From positions 8,174,501-8,238,500 of the forward strand of contig NZ_CP031168.1 of assembly GCF_022354825.1 (NCBI RefSeq): 64,000 nucleotides of DNA, in the 5' to 3' direction. The DNA comes from Paenibacillus sp. H1-7 (lineage in GTDB: Bacteria > Bacillota > Bacilli > Paenibacillales > NBRC-103111). Below are positions 48,490 to 58,510 of the stretch, piece after piece. The notes beneath the pieces were generated by a model. The model was not told where the DNA came from and did no database searches. It saw nothing but the letters and a program-made list of their open reading frames with translations. Numbering within the stretch: position 1 is the first letter of the stretch; each line of letters starts with the position of its first letter. The translations under genes and the position numbers were made by a program.

Positions 48490-51372
48490 TTACACAGCAG
48501 CATCTTCCATCTGCTTCAATCTTTGCTCATAATCTTCGGATCTTGCCTTATCCCGCTCCAGGATCGGTTTCAGGTAGCGGCCCGTGTAAGAGCCTTCCAC
48601 TTTAATCACATCCTCCGGCGTTCCCGTAGCTACGATCGTACCGCCTTTGTTACCGCCTTCCGGACCTAGATCTATCATATAGTCAGCCGTTTTGATTACG
48701 TCTAGGTTATGCTCAATAACAAGCACGGTTTCCCCGCTGTCAACCAGTCTGTGCAGTACCTTCAGCAATCGGTCAATATCATGGATATGAAGGCCCGTTG
48801 TCGGCTCATCCAATATATAAATCGTCTTGCCGGTGCTGCGGCGGTACAGCTCCGCTGCGAGCTTCACACGCTGTGCTTCGCCGCCGGACAGCGTAGTGGC
48901 AGGCTGCCCAAGGTTCATATAGCCCAAGCCGACATCTAGCAGCGTTTGCAGCTTGCGGTGAATGCGCGGAATGTTTTTGAAAAACTCGCAAGCATCCTCT
49001 ATCGTCATATCCAATACTTCGGAAATGTTCTTGCCTTTGTACTGGACCTCCAGTGTTTCCCGGTTATACCGTTTGCCTTTGCAAACCTCACACGGCACAT
49101 ACACGTCCGGCAGGAAGTGCATCTCAATTTTGATGATGCCGTCGCCGCGGCAAGCCTCACAGCGCCCGCCTTTGACGTTAAAGCTGAACCGGCCTTTCTT
49201 GTAGCCGCGAACCTTGGCTTCGTTCGTCGCTGAATACACATCGCGGATGTCATCGAAAACACCAGTGTACGTAGCAGGATTCGAACGAGGCGTACGGCCG
49301 ATAGGCGACTGGTCGATGTCGATGACTTTGTCGACATGCTCCAAGCCTACGAACTCCCGATACTCGCCTGGACGTACCTTCGCGCCGTTCAGCTCTTTAG
49401 CCAATGTTTTATACAAGAGCTCATTGATAAGCGTACTTTTACCCGAACCGGAAACTCCCGTTACGCAAGTAAACACGCCCAGAGGAAACTTGACGCTTAC
49501 ATTGCGCAGGTTGTTCTCCTTCGCCCCTTTGATTTCAAGCCATTTGCCGTTAGGCTTGCGGCGCGCAGCGCTGATCGGAATAAATTTCTTCCCGCTCAAG
49601 TATTGCCCCGTCAAGGAGTGAGGGTCTTCCATGATTTCCTTCGGCGTCCCCTGAGACACGACGTGACCGCCATGAATGCCTGCGCCCGGCCCGATATCGA
49701 TAATGTAATCAGCGGCCAGCATCGTATCCTCATCGTGCTCTACGACGATCAGCGTATTGCCGAGATCCCGCATATGCTCCAGCGTTTGGATCAACCGGTC
49801 GTTATCCCGCTGATGCAGTCCGATGCTCGGCTCGTCCAGTATATATAAGACGCCCATAAGGCTGGATCCGATTTGCGTAGCGAGACGAATCCGTTGAGCC
49901 TCGCCGCCGGATAACGTTCCTGCCGCCCGGTGCATCGTCAAGTAATCCAATCCGACATTAACGAGAAATCCTAGCCGCGATTTGATTTCCTTCAGAATAA
50001 GGTGAGCGATCTGCGTATCCCGGTCGTTCAGCGTTAACGCTTCAAACCATTCCTGGGATTCACCGATGGACAACGAGGTTACATGAGCGATATTTTTCCC
50101 GTTGATGGTGACCGCCAAAGTCTCGGGCTTTAACCGATGTCCTTTACATTTGCTGCACGGCTTGGAGCTCATGTACGTTTCGATATGCTCGCGGATTCCA
50201 TCGGAGAAAGTATCGCGATAGCGCCGCTCCAGGTTGGTGATGATGCCCTCGAACGCCACCATCGCTTCCTTCTTGTGTCCCATATCATTCTCGTAGCGGA
50301 AACGCACCTTCTCCCCGCCGGTCCCGTTCAGCAGCTTCTTCATCTGATCTGAAGTCAGCTCCGATACCGGCACGTTCTGCGGAATGCCATAGTGCTCACA
50401 CACTGCAGCCAGAAATTGCGGATAATAGTTCGACGTACTGCCTGCCCATGCTTCAAAAGCGCCCTCTTCAATGGACAGCTTCGGATCGGGAACAAGCAAG
50501 TCGGGGTCGACGATCATCTTGCTTCCCAGACCGTCACATTCCGGACAGGCTCCGAACGGGCTGTTGAAGGAGAACATTCTCGGCGCCAATTCTTCAATGC
50601 TAAAGCCGCACTCCGGACAAGCCAGATTCTGGCTGAACAGCAGCTCCTCCTGCTCCAGCACATCTACGATAATGCGGCCGTTGGCCAGCTTTAGCGCCGT
50701 TTCCAACGAATCGGCAAGACGGGACTGCACGTCGCTCTTGACCACAATCCTATCTACTACGACTTCGATATTATGCTTTTTGTTTTTATCCAGCTCGATC
50801 GTATCGGATAAGTCCATTACTCCTCCGTTCACGCGTACGCGGACGAAGCCCTGCTTCTGAATATCGGCAAGCAGCTTGGAATGCTCGCCTTTGCGGCCCG
50901 ATACGATAGGAGCCAATATTTGCAGACGGGTTCTCTCCGGATATTCCATGATCCGGTCGACCATCTGCTCTACCGTTTGGGACGTAATCTCGATTTTGTG
51001 ATCGGGACAATGAGGACGGCCGATCCTTGCGAACAACAGACGCAAATAATCGTATATTTCCGTAACGGTCCCTACGGTCGAACGCGGGTTACGGCTCGTT
51101 GTCTTCTGGTCGATCGATATGGCAGGAGACAGACCGTCTATCGAATCGACATCCGGCTTGTCCATCTGTCCAAGAAACTGGCGCGCGTATGCGGATAACG
51201 ATTCGACGTACCTCCGCTGCCCTTCGGCGTATATCGTATCGAACGCCAATGATGATTTACCGGAGCCGCTAAGCCCGGTAAGCACGACGAAGCGGTCGCG
51301 CGGGATCGTCACGTCGATATTTTTCAAATTGTGGGCTCTTGCGCCTTTAATTACGATGTTATCTCTAGCCAC
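48490..51372 (-). CDS. uvrA: excinuclease ABC subunit A
   Basis: A 960-residue protein when started at GTG 51372 (VARDNIVIKGARAHNLKN), which has GGTGG upstream and gives the usual length; the open frame extends 53 codons further without support. Two ABC modules are visible: GLSGSGKSS near 33-41 and GVSGSGKST near 640. LSGGEAQR signatures and zinc-finger cysteines CPEC and CEAC/CEVC are also present. UvrA finds DNA damage with UvrB in nucleotide excision repair. It follows uvrB on the same strand after 233 bp. Confidence 0.96.
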   Translation of the reverse strand: MARDNIVIKGARAHNLKNIDVTIPRDRFVVLTGLSGSGKSSLAFDTIYAEGQRRYVESLSAYARQFLGQMDKPDVDSIDGLSPAISIDQKTTSRNPRSTVGTVTEIYDYLRLLFARIGRPHCPDHKIEITSQTVEQMVDRIMEYPERTRLQILAPIVSGRKGEHSKLLADIQKQGFVRVRVNGGVMDLSDTIELDKNKKHNIEVVVDRIVVKSDVQSRLADSLETALKLANGRIIVDVLEQEELLFSQNLACPECGFSIEELAPRMFSFNSPFGACPECDGLGSKMIVDPDLLVPDPKLSIEEGAFEAWAGSTSNYYPQFLAAVCEHYGIPQNVPVSELTSDQMKKLLNGTGGEKVRFRYENDMGHKKEAMVAFEGIITNLERRYRDTFSDGIREHIETYMSSKPCSKCKGHRLKPETLAVTINGKNIAHVTSLSIGESQEWFEALTLNDRDTQIAHLILKEIKSRLGFLVNVGLDYLTMHRAAGTLSGGEAQRIRLATQIGSSLMGVLYILDEPSIGLHQRDNDRLIQTLEHMRDLGNTLIVVEHDEDTMLAADYIIDIGPGAGIHGGHVVSQGTPKEIMEDPHSLTGQYLSGKKFIPISAARRKPNGKWLEIKGAKENNLRNVSVKFPLGVFTCVTGVSGSGKSTLINELLYKTLAKELNGAKVRPGEYREFVGLEHVDKVIDIDQSPIGRTPRSNPATYTGVFDDIRDVYSATNEAKVRGYKKGRFSFNVKGGRCEACRGDGIIKIEMHFLPDVYVPCEVCKGKRYNRETLEVQYKGKNISEVLDMTIEDACEFFKNIPRIHRKLQTLLDVGLGYMNLGQPATTLSGGEAQRVKLAAELYRRSTGKTIYILDEPTTGLHIHDIDRLLKVLHRLVDSGETVLVIEHNLDVIKTADYMIDLGPEGGNKGGTIVATGTPEDVIKVEGSYTGRYLKPILERDKARSEDYEQRLKQMEDAAV

Positions 51373-51605
51373 TTTCGTGCCACCATCCTTCTTAATAGAG
51401 GCCTGTTTGGAAGAACAGCCTGCCTGAATCAGAAGCCGTCCCTCCAAACCCTCTTTGCTCACGGACCCGACGGTATATAAGCAGCGTCTGTGTCTCGATG
51501 AATTCCGCCGTTCCCAATACCTATTAACCAAACTCTATCTATTTGATCAGTATAACCATTATTGCGCTGGTTCAAAAAGCCACGTTATCGGAGGCCGGCA
51601 ACCTG

Positions 51606-53603
51606 TTACAGCTCCGCTTTTAGCTCCATCACCGCATCGCGAAGCTCGGCCGCCCGCTCAAACTGCAAGTTTTTGGCGGCTTCCTTCATTTCCTGCTCCA
51701 GTCGCTCGATTAACGACATCCGATCCTTCTTGGACATCTTCGCCTGCTTCACATCGGCCAAATAATCAGCCTTCGACTCAGCTACCTTGACCGCCTCGAT
51801 CACATCGCGGATTTTCTTCTGGATTGTCTGAGGCGTAATCCCGTGCCTCTCGTTGTAGGCGATCTGAATTTCCCGGCGGCGGCTCGTCTCGCGGATCGCT
51901 TTGTCCATAGAGTCCGTTATTTTGTCGCCGTACATAATAACCCGCCCGTTGGCGTTCCTCGCGGCCCGGCCGATCGTCTGAATAAGCGACCGCTCGGCGC
52001 GCAGAAACCCTTCCTTATCGGCATCGAGAATCGCCACCAGCGACACTTCCGGCAAGTCGAGGCCTTCCCTCAGCAGGTTGATGCCGACCAGGACGTGGAA
52101 CACGCCGAGCCTAAGCTCGCGTAATATTTGCATCCGCTCGAGCGTCTTGATGTCCGAGTGGAGATACCGCACCTTGATGCCGATTTCTTTGAAATAATCG
52201 GTCAGATCCTCGGCCATCTTCTTGGTCAATGTAGTAACCAGCACCCGTTCGTCCTTGCGGATTCGGTCCTGAATCTCCCCGAGCAGATCGTCGATTTGCC
52301 CCTTCGTCGGCCGCACTTCGATCTCCGGATCGATCAGGCCGGTCGGCCGGATAATTTGCTCGACCATCTCCGGACAATGCTCCAGCTCATAAGGTCCCGG
52401 CGTTGCAGAGATGAACAAGGCCTGCGTCACCTTGCGCTCGAATTCCTCGAACCGCAGCGGACGGTTATCCATCGCGGACGGCAGACGGAAGCCGTGCTCG
52501 ACGAGCACTTCCTTGCGCGCCCTGTCGCCGTTGTACATCCCGCGGATTTGCGGCAGCGTCACGTGCGACTCATCCACTACGATCAGCATGTCGTCCGGGA
52601 AATAATCGAACAGCGTGTAAGGCGTCGCTCCCCGTTCGCGGAAGGTGAGCGGTCCTGAATAGTTCTCGATGCCCGAACAGAAGCCCATCTCCTGCATCAT
52701 CTCGATATCGTAGCGAGTACGCTGCTCCAGCCGCTGAGCCTCCAGCAGCTTGCCTTTGCCTCGCAGCTCCTCCAGCCGTTCCTCCAGTTCCTTCTCGATA
52801 TCCACGAGAGCGCGCTTCATCGTATCCTCGTGGGTAACGAAGTGAGACGCCGGGAAAATCGCAATATGATCGCGTTCCCCGAGAATCTCTCCCGTCAGCA
52901 CGTCGATCTCCGTAATCCGTTCGATTTCATCGCCGAACAGCTCTACCCGCACCGCATGCTCGCTGTGAGATGCCGGGAATATCTCCACAACATCGCCGCG
53001 AACCCGGAACGTTCCGCGGACGAAGTTCATATCGTTGCGCTGGTATTGGATATCGATCAGCCTGTGCAATATTTCGTTGCGTGAACGCTCCATGCCAACG
53101 CGCAAAGACATGACCAGATTGCGGTACTCCATAGGAGAACCCAAGCCGTATATGCAAGACACGCTCGCGACAATGATGACGTCCCGGCGCTCGAACAGCG
53201 CACTGGTCGCAGAGTGACGGAGCTTGTCGATTTCATCGTTAATGCTGGAGTCTTTTTCAATGAAGGTATCTGAGGAAGGAATGTAAGCCTCTGGCTGGTA
53301 ATAGTCGTAGTAGCTGACGAAATACTCGACGGCGTTGTTGGGGAAAAACTCCTTCAGCTCGCTGCATAATTGCGCGGCCAAAGTCTTGTTGTGTGCTATT
53401 AACAGCGTCGGCCGATTCAGCTGAGCTATGACTTGAGCCGCAGTAAACGTCTTCCCTGTCCCCGTCGCCCCGAGCAGCGTCTGATGCTTCTTCCCTTCGC
53501 GGATACCGGCCACCAGCTTCTCTATAGCCTTTGGCTGGTCCCCTTGCGGAGAAAATTCGGACACCAATTCAAATCGTTTGTCACTCATGACCACTTCGTT
53601 CAT
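51606..53603 (-). CDS. uvrB: excinuclease ABC subunit B
   Basis: A 665-residue helicase-like protein. I favour ATG 53603, since GGGTG is at usable distance; ATG 53609 and 53588 (MSDKRFELVSEF, closest to the B. subtilis start) are alternatives. Walker A GATGTGKT lies at 45-52, the beta-hairpin region YYDYYQPEAYIP near 110, DESHVTLPQ, and helicase motifs V and VI (IGRAARN). The C-terminal UVR domain (LEQEMKEAAKNLQFERAAEL) binds UvrC. It verifies damage loaded by UvrA. Divergent from motAB. Confidence 0.96.
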   Translation of the reverse strand: MNEVVMSDKRFELVSEFSPQGDQPKAIEKLVAGIREGKKHQTLLGATGTGKTFTAAQVIAQLNRPTLLIAHNKTLAAQLCSELKEFFPNNAVEYFVSYYDYYQPEAYIPSSDTFIEKDSSINDEIDKLRHSATSALFERRDVIIVASVSCIYGLGSPMEYRNLVMSLRVGMERSRNEILHRLIDIQYQRNDMNFVRGTFRVRGDVVEIFPASHSEHAVRVELFGDEIERITEIDVLTGEILGERDHIAIFPASHFVTHEDTMKRALVDIEKELEERLEELRGKGKLLEAQRLEQRTRYDIEMMQEMGFCSGIENYSGPLTFRERGATPYTLFDYFPDDMLIVVDESHVTLPQIRGMYNGDRARKEVLVEHGFRLPSAMDNRPLRFEEFERKVTQALFISATPGPYELEHCPEMVEQIIRPTGLIDPEIEVRPTKGQIDDLLGEIQDRIRKDERVLVTTLTKKMAEDLTDYFKEIGIKVRYLHSDIKTLERMQILRELRLGVFHVLVGINLLREGLDLPEVSLVAILDADKEGFLRAERSLIQTIGRAARNANGRVIMYGDKITDSMDKAIRETSRRREIQIAYNERHGITPQTIQKKIRDVIEAVKVAESKADYLADVKQAKMSKKDRMSLIERLEQEMKEAAKNLQFERAAELRDAVMELKAEL

Positions 53604-53867
53604 TTTCATCACCCGTCCGTTGAAAAAGATCATTATCTATAAACTTTTGTATCCGTGTTTCCGATAAATACTATGCGTCATACGACGCAAGTTGACTCCG
53701 TTCGACTTTTTCCACTATAGGAATGTTTGTTCCCATACATTATACCTTTTTTCAGCTTTTGTTGCAAACGTATAATCTTCCTTTTATTGTATTTCAGCAT
53801 CGGCCGAAAGAACGGGACTACACTTGAAAAACACATTATATCTATTCGAACTAGGGGTGGTACAAAG

Positions 53868-54659
53868 GTGGATTTAACAACGATTATAGGTCTCGTAGTA
53901 GGCTTGGGCGCCTTGATTGGCGGCTATCTTTGGGATGGTGGGCATCTCTCCGCTTTGATTGTTCCGAGTGCGATGCTGATCATTTTCGGAGGTACGGCGG
54001 GAGCTATTCTCATCAGCTTTCCGATGAATAGACTGAAGGAGCTTGGCAAAGCGCTCAAGATGGCGTTCACCGAAACGAAACGCGATCCGGGAGTCATTAT
54101 TGATGAGCTTGTCGACATGGCCTCGGTTGCCAGAAGAGAAGGCGTGCTGGCTCTGGAGCAGCGTGCGCAGGAGCACCCGAACAGCTTTTTGCGCGACGGA
54201 CTGATGATGGTCGTAGACGGAACCGATCCGGAGCTGACCCGTCAAATTCTCGAGCTGGAGATGGATGCGCTGGAGCATCACCATGAGGGCTGGGCCAAAA
54301 TATTCGAATCCGCCGGCGGCTTTGCGCCTTCCATGGGTATCATCGGTACAGTAATGGGTCTGATTCACGTTCTGGGTAATCTTTCCGATCCGGGTACGCT
54401 GGGACCGGCTATTGCGGTTGCCTTCACGGCGACGCTGTACGGGGTTTCCTCGGCGAACGTCATTTACCTGCCTATCGCACAAAAAATTAAAATTCGCAGC
54501 AAGGAGCAAATTTCCGAGATGGAACTGATGCTCGAAGGGATTTTGGCTCTGCAAGCGGGCGAAAATCCACAGCTGATCAAAAAGAAATTGAACTCCTTCC
54601 TGCACCAGGACCATAAGAAAGCGGAAGGCGAAGGTGATACCGGTGGCGAGGAAAAATAA
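53868..54659 (+). CDS. motA: flagellar motor stator protein MotA
   Basis: A 263-residue protein from GTG 53868, placed after GGGGTGG; the frame extends upstream but typical MotA begins here (MDLTTIIGLVVGLGALIGGY). Four helices and the large cytoplasmic loop with EGVLALEQRA and RDGLMMVVDGTDPE are conserved, as is the PSMGIIGTVMGLIHVLGNL block in the third helix. MotA and MotB form the proton channel that drives flagellar rotation. A GCCGA-containing segment at 53803 loosely recalls a SigD -10 box but I see no matching -35. The tail ends with KKAEGEGDTGGEEK. Confidence 0.93.
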   Translation: MDLTTIIGLVVGLGALIGGYLWDGGHLSALIVPSAMLIIFGGTAGAILISFPMNRLKELGKALKMAFTETKRDPGVIIDELVDMASVARREGVLALEQRAQEHPNSFLRDGLMMVVDGTDPELTRQILELEMDALEHHHEGWAKIFESAGGFAPSMGIIGTVMGLIHVLGNLSDPGTLGPAIAVAFTATLYGVSSANVIYLPIAQKIKIRSKEQISEMELMLEGILALQAGENPQLIKKKLNSFLHQDHKKAEGEGDTGGEEK

Positions 54660-55407
54660 AAAACATGCGGAACATGAAAACCATGAACGCTGGCTTATCA
54701 CCTATGCCGACTTGATTACGCTGCTGCTTATTTTCTTCGTTATCATGTATGCCATGAGCAAGATCGACAATGAGAAATATCAGGTTCTTGCCTCCGCACT
54801 GAGCTTCGAGTTTAAGAAGGCCGAATCCGTGCTGCCGCAAGGCGAAGGTGTCCTCGGCCGTGTCAGCACCGCCAAAGCGCAGGACGGAGAGAAGACGGAG
54901 AACGACGACAAGGAAAAGAAAGAACGCGAGGAACGGGAATATCGCGAAAAGCAGCTGGAGGACCTGCTTGAGAAAATTCAGCAGTATATTCAGCAGCAAA
55001 ACCTGCAGGCCCAAGTATTCGCCGCCGATACGCCACGCGGGATAGCGGTAACGCTGAACGACTTGTTCTTGTTTGATCTCGGCAAAGCGGATCTGAAGAA
55101 GGACGCGTACCCGATTTTGAATCAGCTGGCCAGCTTGTTCCCTACGCTGGATGCGACGATCAGCATCGAAGGACATACGGATAATCTTCCGCTGGCCACG
55201 GGCTCCCTGTATAAAGATAACTGGGGACTGTCCAACGAGCGATCGCTATCCGTACTGCGCTACTTTGTCTATAATAACGGGCTGGATCCTAAAAAGTTCA
55301 TCTCCACAGGCTATGCGGACACCCGTCCGGTGGCGGAGAACAACAGTGTAGAAAACCGCTCAAAAAACCGCCGCGTCGAAATCGTCGTGCTGCGTGAAAA
55401 GAACTAA
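54643..55407 (+). CDS. motB: flagellar motor stator protein MotB
   Basis: About 254 residues from GTG 54643 (MARKNKKHAEHE), preceded by AAGGTG; GTG 54634 three codons earlier is possible. The single helix carries the proton-binding Asp 23 in WLITYADLITLLLIFF. A charged linker (KKEREEREYREKQLE) leads to an OmpA-like peptidoglycan-binding domain with SIEGHTDN, SNERSLSVLRYF and NRRVEIVVL. It anchors the stator to the wall. Overlaps the end of motA by 17 bp. Confidence 0.94.
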   Translation: MARKNKKHAEHENHERWLITYADLITLLLIFFVIMYAMSKIDNEKYQVLASALSFEFKKAESVLPQGEGVLGRVSTAKAQDGEKTENDDKEKKEREEREYREKQLEDLLEKIQQYIQQQNLQAQVFAADTPRGIAVTLNDLFLFDLGKADLKKDAYPILNQLASLFPTLDATISIEGHTDNLPLATGSLYKDNWGLSNERSLSVLRYFVYNNGLDPKKFISTGYADTRPVAENNSVENRSKNRRVEIVVLREKN

Positions 55408-55428
55408 TAGTCTTATACCAATGAGAAA

Positions 55429-55472
55429 AAGCTGTCGGAACCCGTATCGAACGGTTTCGGCAGCTTCTTTAT
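55429..55472 (+). terminator. Rho-independent terminator of motAB
   Basis: AAGCTGTCGGAACCCG and CGGTTTCGGCAGCTT pair with minor mismatches around a TATCGAA loop, followed by CTTTATT. The run of A residues on the left side lets it also serve the convergent minJ gene. Confidence 0.82.
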
Positions 55473-55501
55473 TCGGGCGTCATCAGCGCTCCAATATCGT
55501 A

Positions 55502-56788
55502 TTACATCGACTTGCTCCCGGGCTTTCTGCTAAGCAAGCCCACCAAGTTTTTCTTCATATACGAGATAATATGTGTTTGCTTCTCTTCCGCGTAGTACAT
55601 CGCATGCTGATCCGGCGCCAGCAAGATGCCGAGCTGATGATGCTCGCCGGAGAACATGGCCCGCTTCAGAAACTTGCTCTCGCCCTGCAAATTCAGCACT
55701 TCTAGCTTGCAAAAGGCGGAATTGACCTGCATCGCCTGATGCAGCTCTTCCTTCGTGCGTACCGCGATCCCGTTCACCTTGTGGATGATCTCGCCCGCCT
55801 CGATTTCCATCTCTTCGGCCGGGCTGCCCGGCAATACGGCTAGCACCATAAGCCCGCGCTGGTCATGGACAAATACCGGAGTGCGCCTGGATTCATCCCA
55901 GCGGCTGTAGAACAGAAGGCCTTCATGCAGCAGAATAGTAAGCAGTGCCGACAACAGCGTCATGATCGGCCACTGATGCGCCATCACGGCAAGCAGCAGA
56001 ACGACGACCGAATACAGCATCAATTGCCTTGCCGTCATGCGAACCTTGTCCCTCGGAAGGCGGGACATCGTCATTTCGGCGAAACCGATCATGACCGGGA
56101 AGCCGACGATCGTCCAGCCGCCGCCCCACAGATCGCCGCCGAGAAGCGGCGTCCACGGGAGGGAGACATCGCTGCCTCCTTGAAGCGGTACCAGCAGGAA
56201 CAGCGCAACCGGCCAGAAGCCCTGCAAATGGTAGCCTCCGACGATTTTCCCCCGCTTGCTTTCGTAAAACATCGGCGTCCCGGTCCTTGTCCCTTGTACT
56301 CGGACAAATAAGGCTTCGACCAGGTGAAGCACAGCGACAAGAGCAAGCATAGCCGGCATATGTATTCCCAATAGCGGCTTCACGAACCATGCAGGCAGCA
56401 CCCCCGGCAAACCCGGGATGGACCCAATAAGTACTTGCAGGATGCCTATCGCCCCGACGGCATAGGCCCAACACATGAAACGAACGCGGAAGAAAATGAA
56501 CAACAGTGATGCGATCCACAACAGAAGAACGGCTTGCGGCTGAATCGTCGCTCCTACGACAGCCATCAGTACCGAAGCGATCAAGCCTCCGATCCATCCC
56601 CACAGCAGGCTTCGCCACGTCTCCGCTACAAGCGAATGGAGCTTCGTATGGAACAATTTGCGTTCAAATAAGATTTGCCGCCGATATTGAAGTACGATAA
56701 ATAAAATCCCTACATAATAAAACGGATGAGTAAGTAACTGCAGCAGGGCATATAGCCCTTGCTGTGCAATTTCCATGAACACGGCCAT
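55502..56788 (-). CDS. minJ: PDZ-domain membrane protein, MinJ-like division-site determinant
   Basis: A 428-residue protein from ATG 56788, which has AGGAG at 6 bp; an ATG six codons earlier lacks this. About eight helices (for example YYVGILFIVLQY and AVLLLWIASLLFIFF) precede a C-terminal PDZ domain (about 310-395, VLAVLPGSPAEEMEIEAGEIIHKVNG in two parts). In B. subtilis MinJ (YvjD) bridges DivIVA and MinD to place the division septum, and its gene lies near ctpB and ftsEX, as here. Orthology is inferred from topology and gene order. Confidence 0.82.
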   Translation of the reverse strand: MAVFMEIAQQGLYALLQLLTHPFYYVGILFIVLQYRRQILFERKLFHTKLHSLVAETWRSLLWGWIGGLIASVLMAVVGATIQPQAVLLLWIASLLFIFFRVRFMCWAYAVGAIGILQVLIGSIPGLPGVLPAWFVKPLLGIHMPAMLALVAVLHLVEALFVRVQGTRTGTPMFYESKRGKIVGGYHLQGFWPVALFLLVPLQGGSDVSLPWTPLLGGDLWGGGWTIVGFPVMIGFAEMTMSRLPRDKVRMTARQLMLYSVVVLLLAVMAHQWPIMTLLSALLTILLHEGLLFYSRWDESRRTPVFVHDQRGLMVLAVLPGSPAEEMEIEAGEIIHKVNGIAVRTKEELHQAMQVNSAFCKLEVLNLQGESKFLKRAMFSGEHHQLGILLAPDQHAMYYAEEKQTHIISYMKKNLVGLLSRKPGSKSM

Positions 56789-56820
56789 TGGGCTGCTCCT
56801 TCGCAAATGAGGGTGGAAAT

Positions 56821-56868
56821 AAAAAAAGATTCAGAAAGGCGGCGCGAGGCCAACCTTTCTAAATCTTT
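56821..56868 (-). terminator. Rho-independent terminator of ctpB
   Basis: AAAGATTCAGAAAGG and CCTTTCTAAATCTTT pair with one mismatch; on the minus strand the stem is followed by TTTTATTT. It lies about 57 bp after the ctpB stop and before minJ. Confidence 0.85.
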
Positions 56869-56924
56869 CGACATCTATAGCTTCATTTCCTTCCGCTTCC
56901 CGATTTTTCCATCGGCGTCGGAAC

Positions 56925-58367
56925 TTACTTAATAACCGATTGAAGATGCTGAACCGCTGCTTTCAGCTGTTGATCGTTCTTAGGATCGCGGATGGCCTCC
57001 ACAATCGCTTTCTCCAGACGGTTCGCCGTATCCGTATCGACTTCTCCGGTTGTTGGGATGTTCTGCTGCTTCTGGAACGTCTTAACCGCTGCCGCCGTCT
57101 TCTCGCTGAAATACCCGTCCATACGGTCGGGATTCAAGCCTAGGCCGCTCAGCATGATTTGCAGATTTTTCACATCGTCGCCCGTCGTATCCGGCTTCAG
57201 CGTCGCTTTCTTCGTCAATGGAGCCACCTTGAAGAAAGCAGGCTGGTCGATGGCTATATCAGGAGCGATGCCTTGTTTATGAATCCAAGTACCGTTTGGC
57301 GTCAGCCATTTGTATACGGTCATTTTGATATTGCTGCCATCGCCCATTTCCTTCTCAAACGGCACCTGTACAGTACCCTTACCAAAGGTCGTTTCGCCGA
57401 CCAGCTTACTGCCTACGGAATCGTGCAAGGCTCCCGCCAATATTTCCGAGGCGCTGGCGCTGCCTTTGTTGATCAGCACGGTAACCGGATAATTTTTGCC
57501 GCTGCCTTGGGAAGGCGTATCCTCCTGCTTGCCTTGGCGGTCTTCGATCTTGACGATCGGCTTGCCCTTCGGCACGAAAGGCTCGACAATCTCGACCACA
57601 GCCTGCAGCAGGCCCCCTGGGTCATTGCGCACGTCGATGATGAGACCTTTCATGCCTTTCGATTCCAGCGTCGAAAGCTCATCCTTGAACCGTTTGGCCG
57701 TATTCGTGGAAAACTGGCGAATCTCGATTTTGCCGATGTTGCCCTGCAGCATTTCGGCATATACCGTTTCCACATCGATGTCGTCGCGGACAACAATCAT
57801 CGTAATCGGCTCCGTCGTGCCCGAACGCAAAATTTCAAGCTTCGCCTGTGTCCCTTTCGGACCGCGGATTTTCATAATCGCCTGATTCAAGGTCAGCCCG
57901 TCCAGCTTTTCGCCGTTAACCGATACGATAACGTCTTTGGCGTGGAGTCCCGCTTTTTCAGCCGGCGAGCCTTTGATCGGCGCTACGATCGTTACTTTGC
58001 CGTCATCGGACGATACCTCCGCCCCGATACCCTGGAACGACGAAGTAATGCTCTCGTCGAACTGCTTCGCTTCGTTCTGGTCCATATAGACGGTGAACGG
58101 ATCGTCGAGCGTCGCCAGCATGCCGTTGATAGCTCCGTTGACGACCTTTTCATGATCGACCTCGGATAAAAACTTGTTCTGAATCAGCTGATACGTCGTC
58201 GATATTTTGTTCAGATCCTTGGCGGTCAGACCGGAATTGCCGGTTGCTCCCCCGTCCTTGCCTACTGCCGTCAACATCGACGGATTCACAATCGTAAGCG
58301 TCATAATGCTGCTGGCGAACATAGCCAGCAAAATAAATGCCAAAACCGTGCGTCCCTTAAATTGCAT
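56925..58367 (-). CDS. ctpB: C-terminal processing peptidase (S41), CtpB-like
   Basis: A 480-residue protein. An N-terminal helix (about 8-28) anchors it outside. A PDZ domain spans about 95-190, followed by the S41 protease core with the Ser 305, Lys 330, Gln 334 triad in NKGSASASE and TTFGKGTVQ. A peptidoglycan-binding domain lies at about 395-455 (LQIMLSGLGLNPDRMDGYF). In B. subtilis CtpB cleaves SpoIVFA to trigger SigK activation; paralogues process other exported proteins. The ribosome binding site is weak. Confidence 0.93.
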   Translation of the reverse strand: MQFKGRTVLAFILLAMFASSIMTLTIVNPSMLTAVGKDGGATGNSGLTAKDLNKISTTYQLIQNKFLSEVDHEKVVNGAINGMLATLDDPFTVYMDQNEAKQFDESITSSFQGIGAEVSSDDGKVTIVAPIKGSPAEKAGLHAKDVIVSVNGEKLDGLTLNQAIMKIRGPKGTQAKLEILRSGTTEPITMIVVRDDIDVETVYAEMLQGNIGKIEIRQFSTNTAKRFKDELSTLESKGMKGLIIDVRNDPGGLLQAVVEIVEPFVPKGKPIVKIEDRQGKQEDTPSQGSGKNYPVTVLINKGSASASEILAGALHDSVGSKLVGETTFGKGTVQVPFEKEMGDGSNIKMTVYKWLTPNGTWIHKQGIAPDIAIDQPAFFKVAPLTKKATLKPDTTGDDVKNLQIMLSGLGLNPDRMDGYFSEKTAAAVKTFQKQQNIPTTGEVDTDTANRLEKAIVEAIRDPKNDQQLKAAVQHLQSVIK

Positions 58368-58510
58368 CGTCTTCTTTTACACCGCCTTTGCTACTGCCTG
58401 AATGAACTCGTCTTTATCTGAGGTGAGCCAAAAAGTCCCGCTAGCAGCGGGCCATCTTAGAACTCGTCACTGTAGTATATGACAAGCTATTTGAAATTAT
58501 TAACAGCGGT

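Noticed and set aside
53780..53812. SigD promoter for motAB
   Set aside because: A GCCGA block is present, but no TAAA-type -35 lies at the right distance.
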